Shown: piece after piece, positions 1 through 11,943 of the stretch
How the letters are laid out: each line of letters starts with the position of its first letter
How positions within the stretch are numbered: the first letter of the stretch is position 1
Source of the DNA: Sordariomycetes sp. S80-01Y
Lineage: Eukaryota > Ascomycota > Sordariomycetes
DNA: 64,000 nucleotides
Reading direction: 5' to 3'
NCBI GenBank assembly: GCA_037042185.1
Contig: JAXQJY010000030.1
Coordinates: 2,666,001 to 2,730,000 of the forward strand
Notes under the pieces: generated by a model
The model's input: the letters and a program-made list of their open reading frames with translations, nothing else
What the model was told of the DNA's origin: nothing
Databases searched by the model: none
Program-made: the position numbers and the translations under genes

Positions 1-683
1 ATCTGTGAAGATGATGACGCCAATAGCACCGAAGTCCTGAGCGTTCTTGACCTTGAGACCCCGGAAGAGACCACCGTAGCGGATGAGGGCGATCTTGCCT
101 TCGACCTCGACGCCGAGCTCCTGAAGGCGCTCGAAGTCCTCGAGTGAACCCCGTCTGCGTCCGTTAGTAGGAATATCACCGCGAGTGAGAGATTGTCTTA
201 CCCAGCGTAGAAGAACTCGCCCGTGACCTTGCCGCTGGCGGAGTATCCGTGAAACGTGGGCTGGTTCTCCTTCCAAGCAGTCACATCATCGCCTTCAACT
301 GCTGGCTCCACCAGGTTCACATCCTCCGTGGTTCCGTCTCCCCACGTAACACTCAATCCCTGCTGGACTGGGTAGCTCAAGTAGACATGGTACTCCTGCA
401 GGTGGCTCTCGAACCCGAACTCGGTCCAACGGTCCCTCGTCCACTCAGCCGCTTCGAGGCCCAAGCCAGCGAGCTTGTTCTGGTGCCCGTAGTAGTCAGA
501 CCACTCGTCAATGGTGACGTTGTCAAAGGCATTGGCAAGGAGCGTCTCTTGCTCGTTGAGGACTGGAGGCCACTGCTCGTTGCGCTTGGTGAAGTGCTGG
601 CGATGGGAGTGGCGCTTCTCGACGATGAAGTCTTTAGCGCAAGCCGAGACGCCCGTCGCGAGGATGATCTGTGAGAGAAGCAT
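1..683 (-). CDS. M28-family vacuolar/secreted carboxypeptidase (glutamate carboxypeptidase-like), N-terminal part
   Basis: The start is the ATG at 683 and the gene runs off the left edge of the window. Exon 1 is 683-202, a 47-base intron (201-155, GTAAG...CTAAC...CAG) follows, and exon 2 is 154-1. The first 16 residues (MLLSQIILATG...) look like a signal peptide. The next block contains NAFDNVTIDEWSDYYGH and GLEAAEWTRDRW, typical of the N-terminus of fungal M28 glutamate carboxypeptidase II-like enzymes. Exon 2 reads into a PA (protease-associated) domain with GKIALIRYGG, FRGLKVKNA and GAIGVIIF. The zinc-binding catalytic domain lies outside the window, so activity cannot be judged. Members of this family hydrolyse peptides in the secretory pathway or vacuole. 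The family call is firm; substrate and location are inferred. Confidence 0.85.
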
Positions 684-1943
684 GGCGGAGTCTTAACTTC
701 TAGCTTAGCAATGGCAAGCAACTCGACCTGACCGAGGGCCAGCGACCACCATAAGCGGCGGCGAGGGCCTTTTGTAGAGCAGCTGAATCCCGAGAGCATC
801 GCGACATCGCCTCTGCTGATTGATCATTAGACCACCCTAAAGCTCCCACAGCATGCTCAACCCCGCAGAACAAACCTCGCGCGGCCCAACGGTCGTGGGC
901 ATGCATGATGCCATCTTCCTGGATCAAGATAAGACAAAAAGACCGTGTAAGCCATCTCCCCGCCCGCCCAGCCAGTCGCCAGGCACCCAATTGGACAGCG
1001 ACGCATGCTAAGCCTTCTGGAACCCCATCCAGAAGCAGCGGAAGGTCTGCGGGGAAGACGATATACGTAATTTGGCTTGCTTCCCCCAACCCAGGGCTGA
1101 GGAGCTTCTGTAAGCTGGTCAGACGCGCTAGGCTGAAGAAGGCAGCTGGCAGCGTCGGGCGAGTCCTTGAGGCCGGATCGTTGATTAACGACGTCAAGGC
1201 CAGCGATAGCGCCAGCGGAGACAAATGCTGCATGCGGTGGTGACCGACAGTTTAGCTGATGCATGAAAGCCCACAATACCTCTCAGCTGTGAAAAGTTCC
1301 TCGGGGTCCATTCCGCTGATGCCGAGTATGCGAGGAAACCGACTACGAGGATGTTTGGGAAGCAAGAGATATCACAACCATCGGCAAATGGAGGAAGTGG
1401 GGAAGCGGGGCAGTCTGCTTGCTTTGAGATACCCAGATTGATTTCGTTTCAGCATCAAGCTGAGATAGGGTCCCTCGAAAGATTAGCTCTTTTGGTGTGG
1501 GCGTCTACTCGCACTCCCCCTCTGATGGCTATTGGAGATTGGTTCTATGTCGACTCGCTTCCACCGGTATCCCAGCCGTCCAGATGGTCTATGTGTTCTT
1601 GTTCTGCCATTCAGGCGCGATTCTATCTATGGCTGACGATACAGCCAAGGCTGTCGCAGCGCTTATGACAAACTCACTGGCGATGAAACCACACAGCCTG
1701 AAGGCCGGAAAGTGATATCTCCAGGTAGTATCATTGAATGCAAGATCCAGCTGAGCTTCCCGAAGGCGCTGTATAGCTGAGTGAGGAAGGCGTGTGGGAG
1801 AATCCAAACGCCGTTCTAAGGCGGCTAAAGCATTTGTTCCAACAGTCTCAGCCCGGATATCTAGTGGTCGTTGTTCCCGAAGATCTCATCAGCCTTTACA
1901 AACCTCCACAGGGCCGCACTTCGTTGTCAGTCAAGCCCAGTGA
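684..1943. other. Intergenic stretch, no supported gene
   Basis: This holds the upstream region of the M28 gene and the 3' flank of the PEX11 gene. Short open frames occur on both strands, but none shows a family pattern or a convincing start and splice structure. A short minus-strand frame near 1600-1800 has a hydrophobic stretch but could not be assigned. Confidence 0.5.
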
Positions 1944-2701
1944 TCATGCCGTTGCGGTCCATTGATGCGAGACGCCAATCAGACTGCTAAGCGTACCGCA
2001 GAAACCGACCACGCCCTCTGTTGTCTGCAAATATCCCATACTCGAGAGAGAAATCATCAAATCACACACGTCGGAGATCGTCTGCCCCTTCGCAGCATCG
2101 CACCTCCGGCTTCAACTTTAGCCTTGGAAGACCACAATTGAGCATATACCGTGACTAACCTTCGGATTATTTCCTCTTGAGGAATTGCGTTTGGCTTGTT
2201 TGGACTCGAACTTTTCGAGCCTCGGTCTTGCTTAGCGGCAAACAGCAGCGTCTTTAATTGCACCACCAGACTGCACATAATGGCTGCGCACCAGCAGCGC
2301 ACAGCACCTTTTTGTATAGACTTTGCGCCTCTGAAAGCCAGCAACCCCATTTTCTCGGGTAGGATGATTGTATCCATTATTAGGTAGCACGCAAGGGCGA
2401 GAGCGCGGCCAAACATGGCACATCCCTCGATGGTAGACGGAGGCTGATTACGCAACGTCTCCCAGGCGGCCCAGTAGAAGTCGACGCTCTTCCCTAAGCG
2501 TAGAATACTCCTAGTGAGAGATAATTGCTTGATGAGCCGTTTCCAGGTAGAACGGTTGATCTTGGTGCGCGCGAATGCCCATGATAACACCAGAGAAGCG
2601 AACTGCGCTAGACGAAGCAGCTTGTCGCGAGCAATAGTCGTGGCGAGGAAGCGGGAGTAGTGCTTGAAAATTTCGGGTCTGGAAAATGTATCTGAACTCA
2701 T
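1944..2701 (-). CDS. PEX11-family peroxisomal membrane protein
   Basis: Two exons: 2701-2160 and 2109-1944, with a 50-base intron (2159-2110). The joined frame gives 235 residues, usual for PEX11. The N-terminal part has the PEX11 pattern: RDKLLRLAQF near residue 25, then the amphipathic segment and LRLGKSVDFYWAAWETL. The joined C-terminus reads RRCDAAKGQTISDVCDLMI and ends in GVVGFCGTLSSLIGV...WTATA, which is the typical hydrophobic PEX11 tail. Without the splice the frame ends early, so the intron is needed. PEX11 proteins drive elongation and division of peroxisomes. The gene stands back-to-back with an FAD-dependent oxidase, an enzyme class that often works in peroxisomes and makes hydrogen peroxide. 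Family confidence is high; which of the fungal PEX11 paralogues it is cannot be told. Confidence 0.88.
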
Positions 2702-3334
2702 TGCGGTAACCTGAGGGGAAGGCAGGTTGTGGCCTGGTGCTTGAGAGGTTGTCTCTTGATTCGAACAAGCGGGACGCTGATTCTAAATTTTGGACGGCTT
2801 TGAGCTTTAATCAAGGAGATACACAGACGACAAAGGAATAGAACGGGTTATGGAAGTCCTGGATGGGAAGTCTTCCCGGCCAGTGCACTTAGCTAGCGAC
2901 CTGTTCGTAAATTTAATTGCTAGACCAATGGTCTGGCTTCACTTTCTTCCATGGAAAAGAAAGACATGGAAGTTAAGTTTCAGGGCTGCCCTGTAAACCG
3001 CTCCGAGAGGGTGGGTTTGCAACGGTGATGAACGGGGGACAATGGCTGGCAAGTTCCGGCCGTGAAGTCGGATGTTTCCGACGGATCGCAACATACGCGA
3101 GCGTCATGATCAGTGGTTATTCTACACTCGGAAACTCACGAGATGTCATCCGAGATGACTACACATCTCGCCGGACTAGGAGCTCGTCCAACAACGCAGC
3201 CGGTGTCGGCCAATGCCACCATGGCCGTGCGCTTTGTCCAGCATATTTAGCAGATCTTGACCGGAGCTGATGCTGTCGTCTTCTTGCCTCTCGATCATCA
3301 AGTTCAAAAGACAAGAAACGATTAAACAGAAACG
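2702..3334. promoter_or_regulatory. Shared upstream region of PEX11 and the FAD oxidase
   Basis: A 633-base stretch lies between two divergent start codons and must carry both promoters. No clear TATA box was placed. A CCAATG motif is visible near 2925 and again near 3210, on the plus strand. No gene was found in it. Confidence 0.55.
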
Positions 3335-5591
3335 ATGCTCTCACAAGACTCCAAGATCATCATTGTCGGTGGTGGCGTGTTCGGTTTGAGCACAGCCTTG
3401 TGGCTTGCTCGCAGCGGACATCGTAACATCACCATATTTGATCGTTGCGCTTTCGACAAGAACTTCTACGACCCCCAGAATGGCTGTGACGGTGCTTCTG
3501 CTGACATAAACAAAGTCTTCCGTGTGGCCTATGGAAACCAGAAGGGGTACGCAGTGCCTTACCACCAGATTGGCTTGATCAGAGACTAACGCAAGCCAGA
3601 TATCAAGACATGGCTATCGAAGCTCGGGCTATCTGGCTTTCGTGGAACAAGAAGATCCAAGAGACCAGCCCCTCCGAGCTCCCAACCGGGCTGGAGCCCG
3701 ACGACAAGCTCTTATATGAATGTGGAAATTACTTCATCGGCGAGGGCTCTGAGCTGATCGAATTCTATGACGAAAGCTTGAGGATGCTGGGAGAGACCGC
3801 CCCTGACGTGCGAGCGAAGCAATTCGTCAAGGTACAATCCTAGACACCAGAGGCTCATGATATAGCGTCTAAACCAGATACTAAAGTACGTTAGGGCAAC
3901 GCCGAAGATGAGCAGAGACTTCACGAGATCGATCCGAAATGGGTGGAAAAGCTTCACTTGCTTGACAACATCAACGACGGAGATACGAACGGCTTTCTTG
4001 ACATTCAGTGTGGGATCACTATCGCAGACAAGGTTCCCAACCCCATCTTCCGTGTGCGTTCGGACAAAGTGAGCTCACAGTCGGCGGTCCACAGGCTTGC
4101 GTCTACGCAAGGTATCTCTGCGAGAAGGCTGGCGTCAAATTTGTTCTCGGCAAACCCCAGGGTCAATTCTCGAGCCTCATCTCCGAGAACGTTGGCTGCG
4201 ACAAGAAGATCATCGGTATCAAGACAGAAGATGGTCAACGGCACCCTGCAGACCTCGTGATCGTGGCCGGTAAGTCGCCCCGCGGCCCAGTGACCACAGT
4301 CTCTGCGCAGCGTTGACACCCGTGTGCAAATAGCCGGCGGATGGACTGCTTCTATCATCCCAGAAGCCTCGCAGACTGTCGAAACAACTGCAGGAACCGT
4401 AATGTTTGTCGATATTCCCAAGGAAAGACAGGATCTATGGAGGAAGTTCCACCCTGACAACTATCCCGTCTGGTCCTATCGTAGCGGCCACGGCGACAAG
4501 TGAGCTTTGGCAACAGCGTTCCGGAGCCAAACTAGCAGAAACTAACGAGAGCACCAGCTATTACCAAGGAGGTGGATTTCCCATTTCGAAGCAAGGACGA
4601 CTCAAGTTTGGCTACCGTGGCCGCAAGGTAAGGGACGCATTGCATTGTGGAGCTTTCTCAGGACACAAAGCTAAGTCAACCCGCACCGGCAGTTTACCAA
4701 CTTCGAGAATCACCCGACAGAGCCTGGCTTGTAAGATGCTCATCCATTCCAAAATGTGGCGTTGAGCTGCTAATGTGCAAACAGGCGCGTCTCGACACCT
4801 CGTACCAAGTACACCAAAGAACCTATCAGTACGGTGCCACTCCACGGTCTGCCCGGTATGAAGAAGGTTATTACTTCAGCCTTTCCAGAGCTGAAGGAGT
4901 TCGGATTTACTGACAGCAGGGTATGTTGGGTGGACGCGAGAAGTTGCCTCTTGCTTGTATAGCCCTCAACGAGACTATGTGCTGATCACTGGCGGTAGCT
5001 GTGCTGGTACAATGACTCGATTGACAACAATGTGCGTCAGCTTCAATAATCAGCCTCATCCACTTAAATGCCGCTGACACGATTCTAGTATGTCATCGAC
5101 TACGTGCCAGGATACTCGGACACCCTCTTCATTTGCACAGGCGGATCGTAAGTAGCGCGAAGACGCAGCCACTTCCTGTAGAGATGGTGGCTCACATCAT
5201 TTGCAGTGGACACGCATTCAAGTTCCTCCCCATACTGGGACGTGTAAGTCCCTCCCCTGGCCGGTTGTTAGTCACCAACGTGAACTGACCGAGCACCAGC
5301 ACGTCGAGAACCAGCTCAAGCGCAGACCAGACCAGTTCACACCGCTGTGGAAATGGCGTGTCGCTGAGCCCGGGAAGCCGAACAATGGCCTCTCACAAGG
5401 AGAATCGGGTCCCCGGGAGATGTCCCGCGTTGAAATGGCTCATCGTGAGTATTTTTCTCCACGGGCAGGAGATTGAAAATGCTAACGGTTCCGGCCTTGA
5501 AGCTCGAGACTTCAAGATGGAAGGGGTGAGTTCCTCCATTACTGGTCTAATTTCATTGCATGGCCAAACTTGTCAATAGCTCAGAGCCTGA
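3335..5591 (+). CDS. FAD-dependent amine oxidase of the sarcosine/pipecolate/fructosyl-amino-acid oxidase family
   Basis: Fourteen exons were joined: 3335-3546, 3600-3831, 3895-4032, 4095-4269, 4334-4499, 4558-4627, 4693-4730, 4785-4920, 4999-5031, 5089-5147, 5207-5243, 5300-5444, 5503-5525 and 5580-5591. They sum to 1476 bases, a 491-residue protein. The Rossmann motif GGGVFG is at residues 12-17. Further family blocks are ADINKVFRVAYG, RAIWLSWN, GFLDIQCGITIADK, VYARYLCEKAGVKF and VIVAAGGWT. Cys391 (LCWYND) matches the cysteine that binds FAD covalently in monomeric sarcosine oxidase, and GGSGHAFKFLP follows. Such enzymes oxidise secondary amines or sugar-amines and release H2O2. The exact substrate is open. 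The last two tiny exons are the weakest part of the model, and the predicted end (LRA) is not a peroxisomal SKL-type signal. The next gene, a Zn2Cys6 regulator, converges on it. Confidence 0.85.
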
Positions 5592-5799
5592 CACCAGTGA
5601 CAGGATCTTTTCTCGAGACTATAATCCCAGAGTTCCCCGCGAGGACAACGATAGGTCTTGTGCTTCTTTCTTTTGGCATGGAATCTCTATCTGGGTACTG
5701 TGATTCCACAGACTTAGGAATTCAACGCTCCCTTCACATGATCATTTGTAGTCTTCGGAAGGGATACATCCCAGTCACCAATCAATTAATTGTGATAGT

Positions 5800-8258
5800 C
5801 TACATTCCGTCATTTTGGCCGATGTCGTAAGGACTCATACTGTCCAAGAATCCGGACAGCAAACTGTCAAATCCGGACAGCATGCCTTTGCCATCAATAT
5901 CCGCCATCCACCGTGAGACGACCTCCCGATCAGGAGTCCCCGAGACGGGCGGGCTTAGGTTTCGCAGCGGCTGACCCTGTGAGCTTCTATCCACTACCAT
6001 TGACAACGTTCGACCGGCCAAGATCTCAAAAATATCGCGATAGGGAGCGCCGTCTTCCCACTCCTGGGCGATGACGACAAGCACCATCGTGCAATCCACG
6101 CACGTCTTACTAACGTCGCTGTACTGGACGGATTCGCAGGCGGTCTTGGAGCTCCAGAGACAGTGCAGGTAGGTGAGTCCAGCTAGGAAAGCGCAGTGTA
6201 GCGTTCCCCACGTGTGTTTGATGGCGGTGCCGACGTACTGCAGTCGGTACAGCCGGATGACTGTACTGGCAGCCTGTAAGCAATCCAAGAAGACGTCATC
6301 CGATGCCCGTTCGACATCTACCAGCTGTGTGCGGTAGAGGTTGAGGATTGTGCCGCTGTAGTTGAGGTCGAACCAGACCTTGGTCGAGAAAATAGAAAGT
6401 GTTCCCCCAGGCCGCGGGATGGGTTCAGGGGCCGTCCGACGCCATTCCTCCAGATCAGCACGTAGCTGCGTCGTGTGACAAGTTCTAGTGTTCTCGTGGA
6501 GATCACCTAGAGTACTCTTTCCGTGATTTAAAGTATGTATGCGTGCCCAAATCTGACGCAGTCGCATAACATGCAAGGCGTTGGACATGGTTGTGGGGGG
6601 TTCGCTGGGCAAAGCCCTCGGGGAGCCATTGATGCCGGAGCTGCTTATTAAAGCGTCGCTGATGTCAAGAGGCAGCTTCATTCACTCTGTGAGCATATTT
6701 TCTGTGTCTGGTCGAGTTGGGCTTGGAGTGTTCTTCGACATACCTCGGCATCTATCTCATGAACCTGTATCCCGAGGGGGCGGCCCAGGCGCAAGGCGTA
6801 CGTCACATCAATGCCTTGGGCGCACCAGAAACTCCGCTTTCGTAGCTCAACTTGTAGTGTATCAAGTGGAGTGCCGATGATGCGAGTGCTGCGGTGATAG
6901 CCTAGCTCTATGCACTGTCGTAGGGCTAACCCTGAGAGTTTCCTACACTCCGATCAGCAGCTGTCTCTGATTCTGCTTCAAGCTACATACCATAGCGATG
7001 GCCCGGTTGCAGATCGAAGCGAGTACATGGCATAACAAAGGATGGCCTGTATTGCCTCGAGGTTGTCGTGGGACAGAACATCGGGGTAAAGCTGCGCGGA
7101 ACTGTAGAGTTGCTGGATCACGTCCAACGTCAATCTCTTGTCGGCGGCTTGCGGAAGTCTTCTTACCTCTGCTAAATGTCGGTGACCTGGAACTAGAAAT
7201 GCACCAACGGCATAGACCTTCACGGCATATGTCAGTCTTTCCTGCGTCTTTCAGAAACCGCCGTGCGTACCATATTAATGAAGAAGAGGGGCGCCGTGGA
7301 CGTAATCGGCATACTAAGATTACCGGTATCAGAAGGCACCCCCATGATACTCTGCTCATAGCGTCTGAACGTTGGCTCGTGGAGGAATGGGTACTGCGGA
7401 TGGATGTTCTCAAAGTAGGCGTTGCTGAGCGTCAAGGCGGTGGCGTACTCTGGGAGAGGACAGGGCGTTGGCGAGATCTCTATCTGCCCCAGCCCTTCCT
7501 GTTGAGAGATCTTTGGGGTGATGGCGCACCGCAACGAGGGATTGATGAGATGCGAAAAGGCAAAAGCGGAGGAGGACCCAAGGTACTGGGGCTCAATTTG
7601 CGTGGGCTGGACGTCCAGCATGCCAACCTTGTTGGGGAGGTCGCTGTCCCTGATTTCTCCTGTTTCAGAGGCGAAGGCCGCTGTTGAATTATTACTCCCT
7701 CTGTCGTTGTTGCTCTGCACGGCGGGTGTGCGAGGCCCGCTGCTGGTCGGGGCGTTCTCAAAGGTTGCGAGGCGCTCCTCGAGTGTCTCTAGATAGTTGC
7801 GAGGCCTCTTTCGTTTGGTCTCCGGATCCTCTATGAGGCAAGCTGCTTATGTATGAGTGATTTTGCATAGGTATGGCACACCTCATGGGCCCGTTTTGGA
7901 ACTTGGGGGGAAATTTGGATCATGCAGTGGTGTTGGATGGCTTACGGCAGTGGAAACGTTGACAGTTGGCACAGTCAGGAACCCTGTCGTCGCACTATGG
8001 CCAGGTTACTACGTTTAAAAGCTGATATACTGGTCCCTGGCGCTGGTGCTCAGGATCTTCATCTGGAGACTCTGTGACGTATGCCAGCACAGCCGGGACA
8101 GGGCTACGGGAATGGGAAGACAACGCTGCTCAATCTAGAGTTGAACGCACCTTGAGTTTCCTTTCTTTGCACGAGACGCAAGCTCGACTCGCCCTGGCGC
8201 CGTGGGTTTGCCGTCGTCTCGGTCTAGATGGGCGAGCGGAATCCTGGTTTCGTCTCAT
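5800..8258 (-). CDS. Zn(II)2Cys6 fungal transcription factor with Fungal_trans domain
   Basis: Seven exons: 8258-8151, 7994-7946, 7842-7271, 7217-7167, 7112-6991, 6942-6744 and 6675-5800, giving 658 residues. The binuclear zinc cluster is split over three exons: Cys27, Cys30, Cys37, Cys44, Cys47 and Cys54 (CVSCKERKLKC, CANCQRFHCPC). A basic linker follows (ETKRKRPRNYLETLEERL). The middle domain has HPQYPFLHEPTF, QLYPDVLSHDNLEAIQAIL and KLSGLALRQCIELGYHR, which are hallmarks of the fungal-specific regulator domain, and LPLDISDALI marks the start of the last exon. An upstream in-frame extension to 8390 exists but begins with ATG in a poorer setting. It converges on the FAD oxidase (209-base gap) and diverges from the sugar transporter, so it may regulate one or both. 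That role is inference. Confidence 0.86.
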
Positions 8259-9150
8259 GATGAAGACAACGGGAATCCGTTCCCGCAATGGCCGAATCAG
8301 TCCCGGCGTGAGCTCGCTCCTTGTTCGTTCACCATCAATAGAGGTGACAGCGTTGGCTCTGCCCTTCACCGTGGTTTCCCAATAAACCAAGAGTGCCGCC
8401 GTTGATGGAAAGCTTCAAAGTGGAATGAGGAGGATCGTTGTTCGGAGAGAACGCAGAACCTCTTGTGGTGAGTGGTGAGATAGGTGGGGTATGGCTGGAC
8501 GATATGCTAGCCTAGTCGGTCTCAATCTACCCTACGCCTTCTATACATCACAAAAATGCCCTCGAGAAAGTCTGCCATATTCACCAGCTGACCCATTTCC
8601 CATGAGGACCATAAGAAATCCTAGAACTTGGAACAGAGACGCGTGGGCGCGCCAGATGACAGAATTGAGCCTCACTTCATCGAGTAATTAGCAGTTTTAT
8701 CGGCATGCACCCCGACAAACACTCAGGTTGCCGCACTGTTCAATTGTGGGGTAATGGATTGATTACCATCGTTGATCGGGAAACTAGTCCACCTCCTCTT
8801 CACCGCTTCCGATTGGACTCTCGTGAACTTCCGAGCGCCCAAGTCCCATCTACCTCCCAAGCCTCGTAAACTTCCGAGCCGCCGGCTAACCGAATGCTCG
8901 CCGGGATCTGTCGTCCCACGACTTGCGAGCCTCATTTCCAAACAGCAACAGACTATCTTGCACGAACTATCTCATCCGCCGCGCTGGTACCTCCCCCGCT
9001 TTCTTATCTGGTTATGGGGTAAGCCATGGTTATGCTACCGAGGCGGCGGGATGGTTATAAAGCCTCGCGCAACGACTGCAAGACTCAGGTTTCTTGGGTC
9101 AAATCAGACTCTGCGCTCGAGCCTCTTCTGAATTCAACCATATCACCAGT
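8259..9150. promoter_or_regulatory. Divergent upstream region of the regulator and the sugar transporter
   Basis: An 892-base stretch between divergent starts. It holds a good TATA-like element for the transporter, listed separately. No gene with family support was found; the short open frames on both strands are not coding-like. Confidence 0.5.
9056..9062 (+). promoter_or_regulatory. TATA-like element of the sugar transporter
   Basis: TATAAAG lies about 90 bases before the ATG at 9151, a normal spacing for a fungal core promoter with a short 5' leader. Confidence 0.5.
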
Positions 9151-10922
9151 ATGAGCATCTCTGCCGCCTTGAGACGGTCCTCAGCGGCAAAGTACGCCAA
9201 TGCCATCAGAGAAGCGCCCCGTCATGTCATCATCAACCGCCAGCTGTGGCTCAGCGCTCTGCTCTATGCCCTCGCCGGCTTCCCCATGAGTAGGTCTTGA
9301 CTATTAATATCATTCTCTCCGAGGCTACGCGCTAGTGCCAGCGCGTGACGGAGTCTGCTGCCCTTTGAGCATTGGCTAATCAGCCCTTAACTTGTAGCCT
9401 GGGAACAAGGAGCTTCCGCCGTCATACCCACCCTGCCGGGCTTTCAAAGGCAGTTCAACGTCGCTTCCGGGAGTGAAGCTGGTGATATTGCGACCTATGT
9501 GTCCATAATCTACATTGGCTATGCCGTCGGCGCGGCGTTATCGTTCTTCATCAATGACTATCTCGGCCGTCGGTGGTCTTTCCGACTATACTCCATCGTC
9601 TTCATCATCGGCCAAATCGTCTGCATCTTTGCTCCCAACATGGATGCCCTTATAGGGAGTCGCATAATTTCCGGCATTGGCATCGGATCTCTTAGCGTCA
9701 TTGGCCCCATGAGCATCGTCGAGATCGCCCCCAAGGAGATCCGCGGCCTGTTGACCTCTTGGTACACCGTTTCTATGGGCATCGCCTTGACTCTGGCTAG
9801 TTTCACCGTGCTTGGGATCCACAGGACAGTACCCGACAGCAAGCTGCAGTACCAGATCACGCCCACTGTCATGTCGATACTCCTCTTTCTTTGCATCATT
9901 GCCAGCTTCTTTGTAGCCGAGTCGCCCCGGTGGCTCCTCATGGTCGGTCGCCGCGAAGAGGCTGTCGCCACCTTGGTCAAGCTGCGTTGTATGCCCGCCG
10001 ACAGCGAGCGCGTCGCTCAGGAAATCGCCGACATCGAGGCATCCGTCATCTCGGCCAACGGGGACATCGAAGGGAAGCCTAACCTTTGGGCCGTCGCCAA
10101 GGAGACCTTCACTGTTTCCTCCAACTTGCGTCGTCTGCAGCAGGTTCTCGTTTCCTACGCGCTGGCTCAGCTATCTGGAGCAAACTCCGTCACCAGCTAC
10201 TTCATCCCAATCTTGGAGCTGTTGGGCGAGGAGGCTGGTACGGAGCGACGCGTCTTTCTCAGCGGCATGTATGGCTTCTCGAAACTCTGGTTCAGCCTGA
10301 TCTCCGCCTTCTTCTTCATCGATATCCTCGGACGCCGTCGCTCGCTTTTTATCGGCATTGCTGTGCAGATGCTCTCGCACGTATACATTGGCGTCTTCAT
10401 CAAGTACCAGCAGCAGGGGCAGGTCACTGACGCAGCTGCCAAAGGGGCAATCGCCATGCTGTTCGTCCACGCCTTTGGATACGCCGTCGGTAAGGACAGA
10501 TTTCTTTGATGTGCTAATTCCTATTTTTGAGAGCTACACTGACAAGTTTTCAAACAGGTCTTTTCATTTTGCCGTATGTCTTTGGCGGAGAGCTCTGGCC
10601 CAACCGTATCCGTTCCTTCGGCGGCGCTGTCGGTCAGACTTTCCACTGGCTATTCATTTACGCCGTTAAGTTCTCCATCCCGGACATGCTTGCGGCCATG
10701 GACAATTGGGGTGCTTTCCTCTTCTTCGCCGGCTGGTGCTTCCTGGGTCTGATTTACGTCTATCTCATGGTGCCCGAGGTTGCTGGTCTAAGTGTCGAGG
10801 AGGTCGACAAGATCTTTGAAGGCCCGTGGCTCAATGCCATCAGGGCCACCAAGCGCACCAACGCCCTCGACGCCGTTGAATTTGGCGAGACGGGCGATGA
10901 CGACCAGGTGAAGCCCAAGTAG
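9151..10922 (+). CDS. MFS sugar porter (12-TM type)
   Basis: Three exons: 9151-9289, 9398-10489 and 10558-10922, giving 531 residues. Sugar-porter signatures are present: WEQGASAVIPTLPGFQ, GRRWSFRLYSI in loop 2-3, SRIISGIGIGSLSV, APKEIRGLL, ESPRWLLMVGR, ILGRRRSLF, and PYVFGGELWPNRIRSFGG in place of the usual PETKG-side motif near the C-terminus. The protein therefore belongs in the plasma membrane as a proton-linked sugar or polyol transporter; the substrate cannot be read from sequence. The stop at 10922 follows QVKPK. A donor-like GTGAAG just before it and an AG at about 10979 would allow an alternative 3' end. The start ATG is 89 bases after a TATA-like element. It is head-to-head with a Zn2Cys6 regulator, a common arrangement for a transporter and its controller. 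Confidence 0.88.
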
Positions 10923-11943
10923 GCACCTCCCATCTCCCTCTGCTTTGACAAGGTTCACGAATTCTGACGGTAATGCAGCGTCGGCAATATCAAGATTGAC
11001 AAGGTGCGTGTGGGATATTGAGACGACGATTTAGTTTTGGCAGGAGTCAGAACCCATAACCAGTACCAGAAGCTACGCAGCTATAGATAAAACGCGTTGA
11101 GGTCAACCCAGGTCGGCAGAGATGATCGTCGTGTGAAGGTCAAGAGAAAATAGGTCAATGTACACGACGCAGTAGTAATGCGGCCCCAGCATATTCCAAC
11201 TGGTATTGGTTCTTCGAAACTGTTTACTCCGCATATAGTGCTGAATATAGATTCCTCAAAACTGTCTGCGTGAAACATACGTATGGCACGACGAAACGCA
11301 GGTGATACAACAATATTGGCATCAATATGAGGGATCATAGTTAGCTAATAATAGATTGCTTTGTTGGAGCACTTAACCCAAGCTTGCAAGAACTCAAGCA
11401 GCCTGCTCGTGCAACGTAACGGAGGACGACGACTCGACATATTCTGTTGAATGCCACCACCGTGATATTATTACATTGCACCTCACCTCGTTCGGGAAGC
11501 CTACCCGGGATTCGGCTGGGGCTCGGGATCGGCTCCAGGGGGCCGCACTGCACTGCACTGCACTGCACTGCACCGCACAGCATAATGCCCTGTAATATCT
11601 GCCGGAACCGTGGGTTGCCGGAGCCGGGATTAGCCGGCTCCGCATTGGTTGCTTTTCCTCGAATCCCGACGCCTCAACAAAGTCGTCATTGCTCTGATTT
11701 CGGCCACGAGCGACTCGGACTGGCAGAAAAAAGACTCGCACCAGCACCAGCACCACCAATAGCACCACCACCGCAGCCAATGCCCACGCGGCCTGAGACC
11801 TCTGACGCTGCACCATCCCACGCACTGCGCGACCCCGCCTGCCACCACCTGCCACCGCCCGAGTCTGAGTCCAACCACCCCCCTCTTCGCTCCCCTTTAT
11901 CGTCGAGGCGCATCCTTGCTTCGCCCATCGTCCCGCATTGCCA
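10923..11943. other. Intergenic region with GC-rich carbonic anhydrase upstream sequence
   Basis: The first 500 bases are the transporter 3' flank with no gene. The rest is CT- and CA-rich leader sequence of the carbonic anhydrase gene, including a short pentanucleotide repeat listed separately. Confidence 0.5.
11545..11573 (+). repeat. GCACT pentanucleotide microsatellite
   Basis: Five copies of GCACT plus a partial sixth lie about 400-580 bases upstream of the two carbonic anhydrase starts. The array is short and perfect, so its length may vary between strains. Confidence 0.85.
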
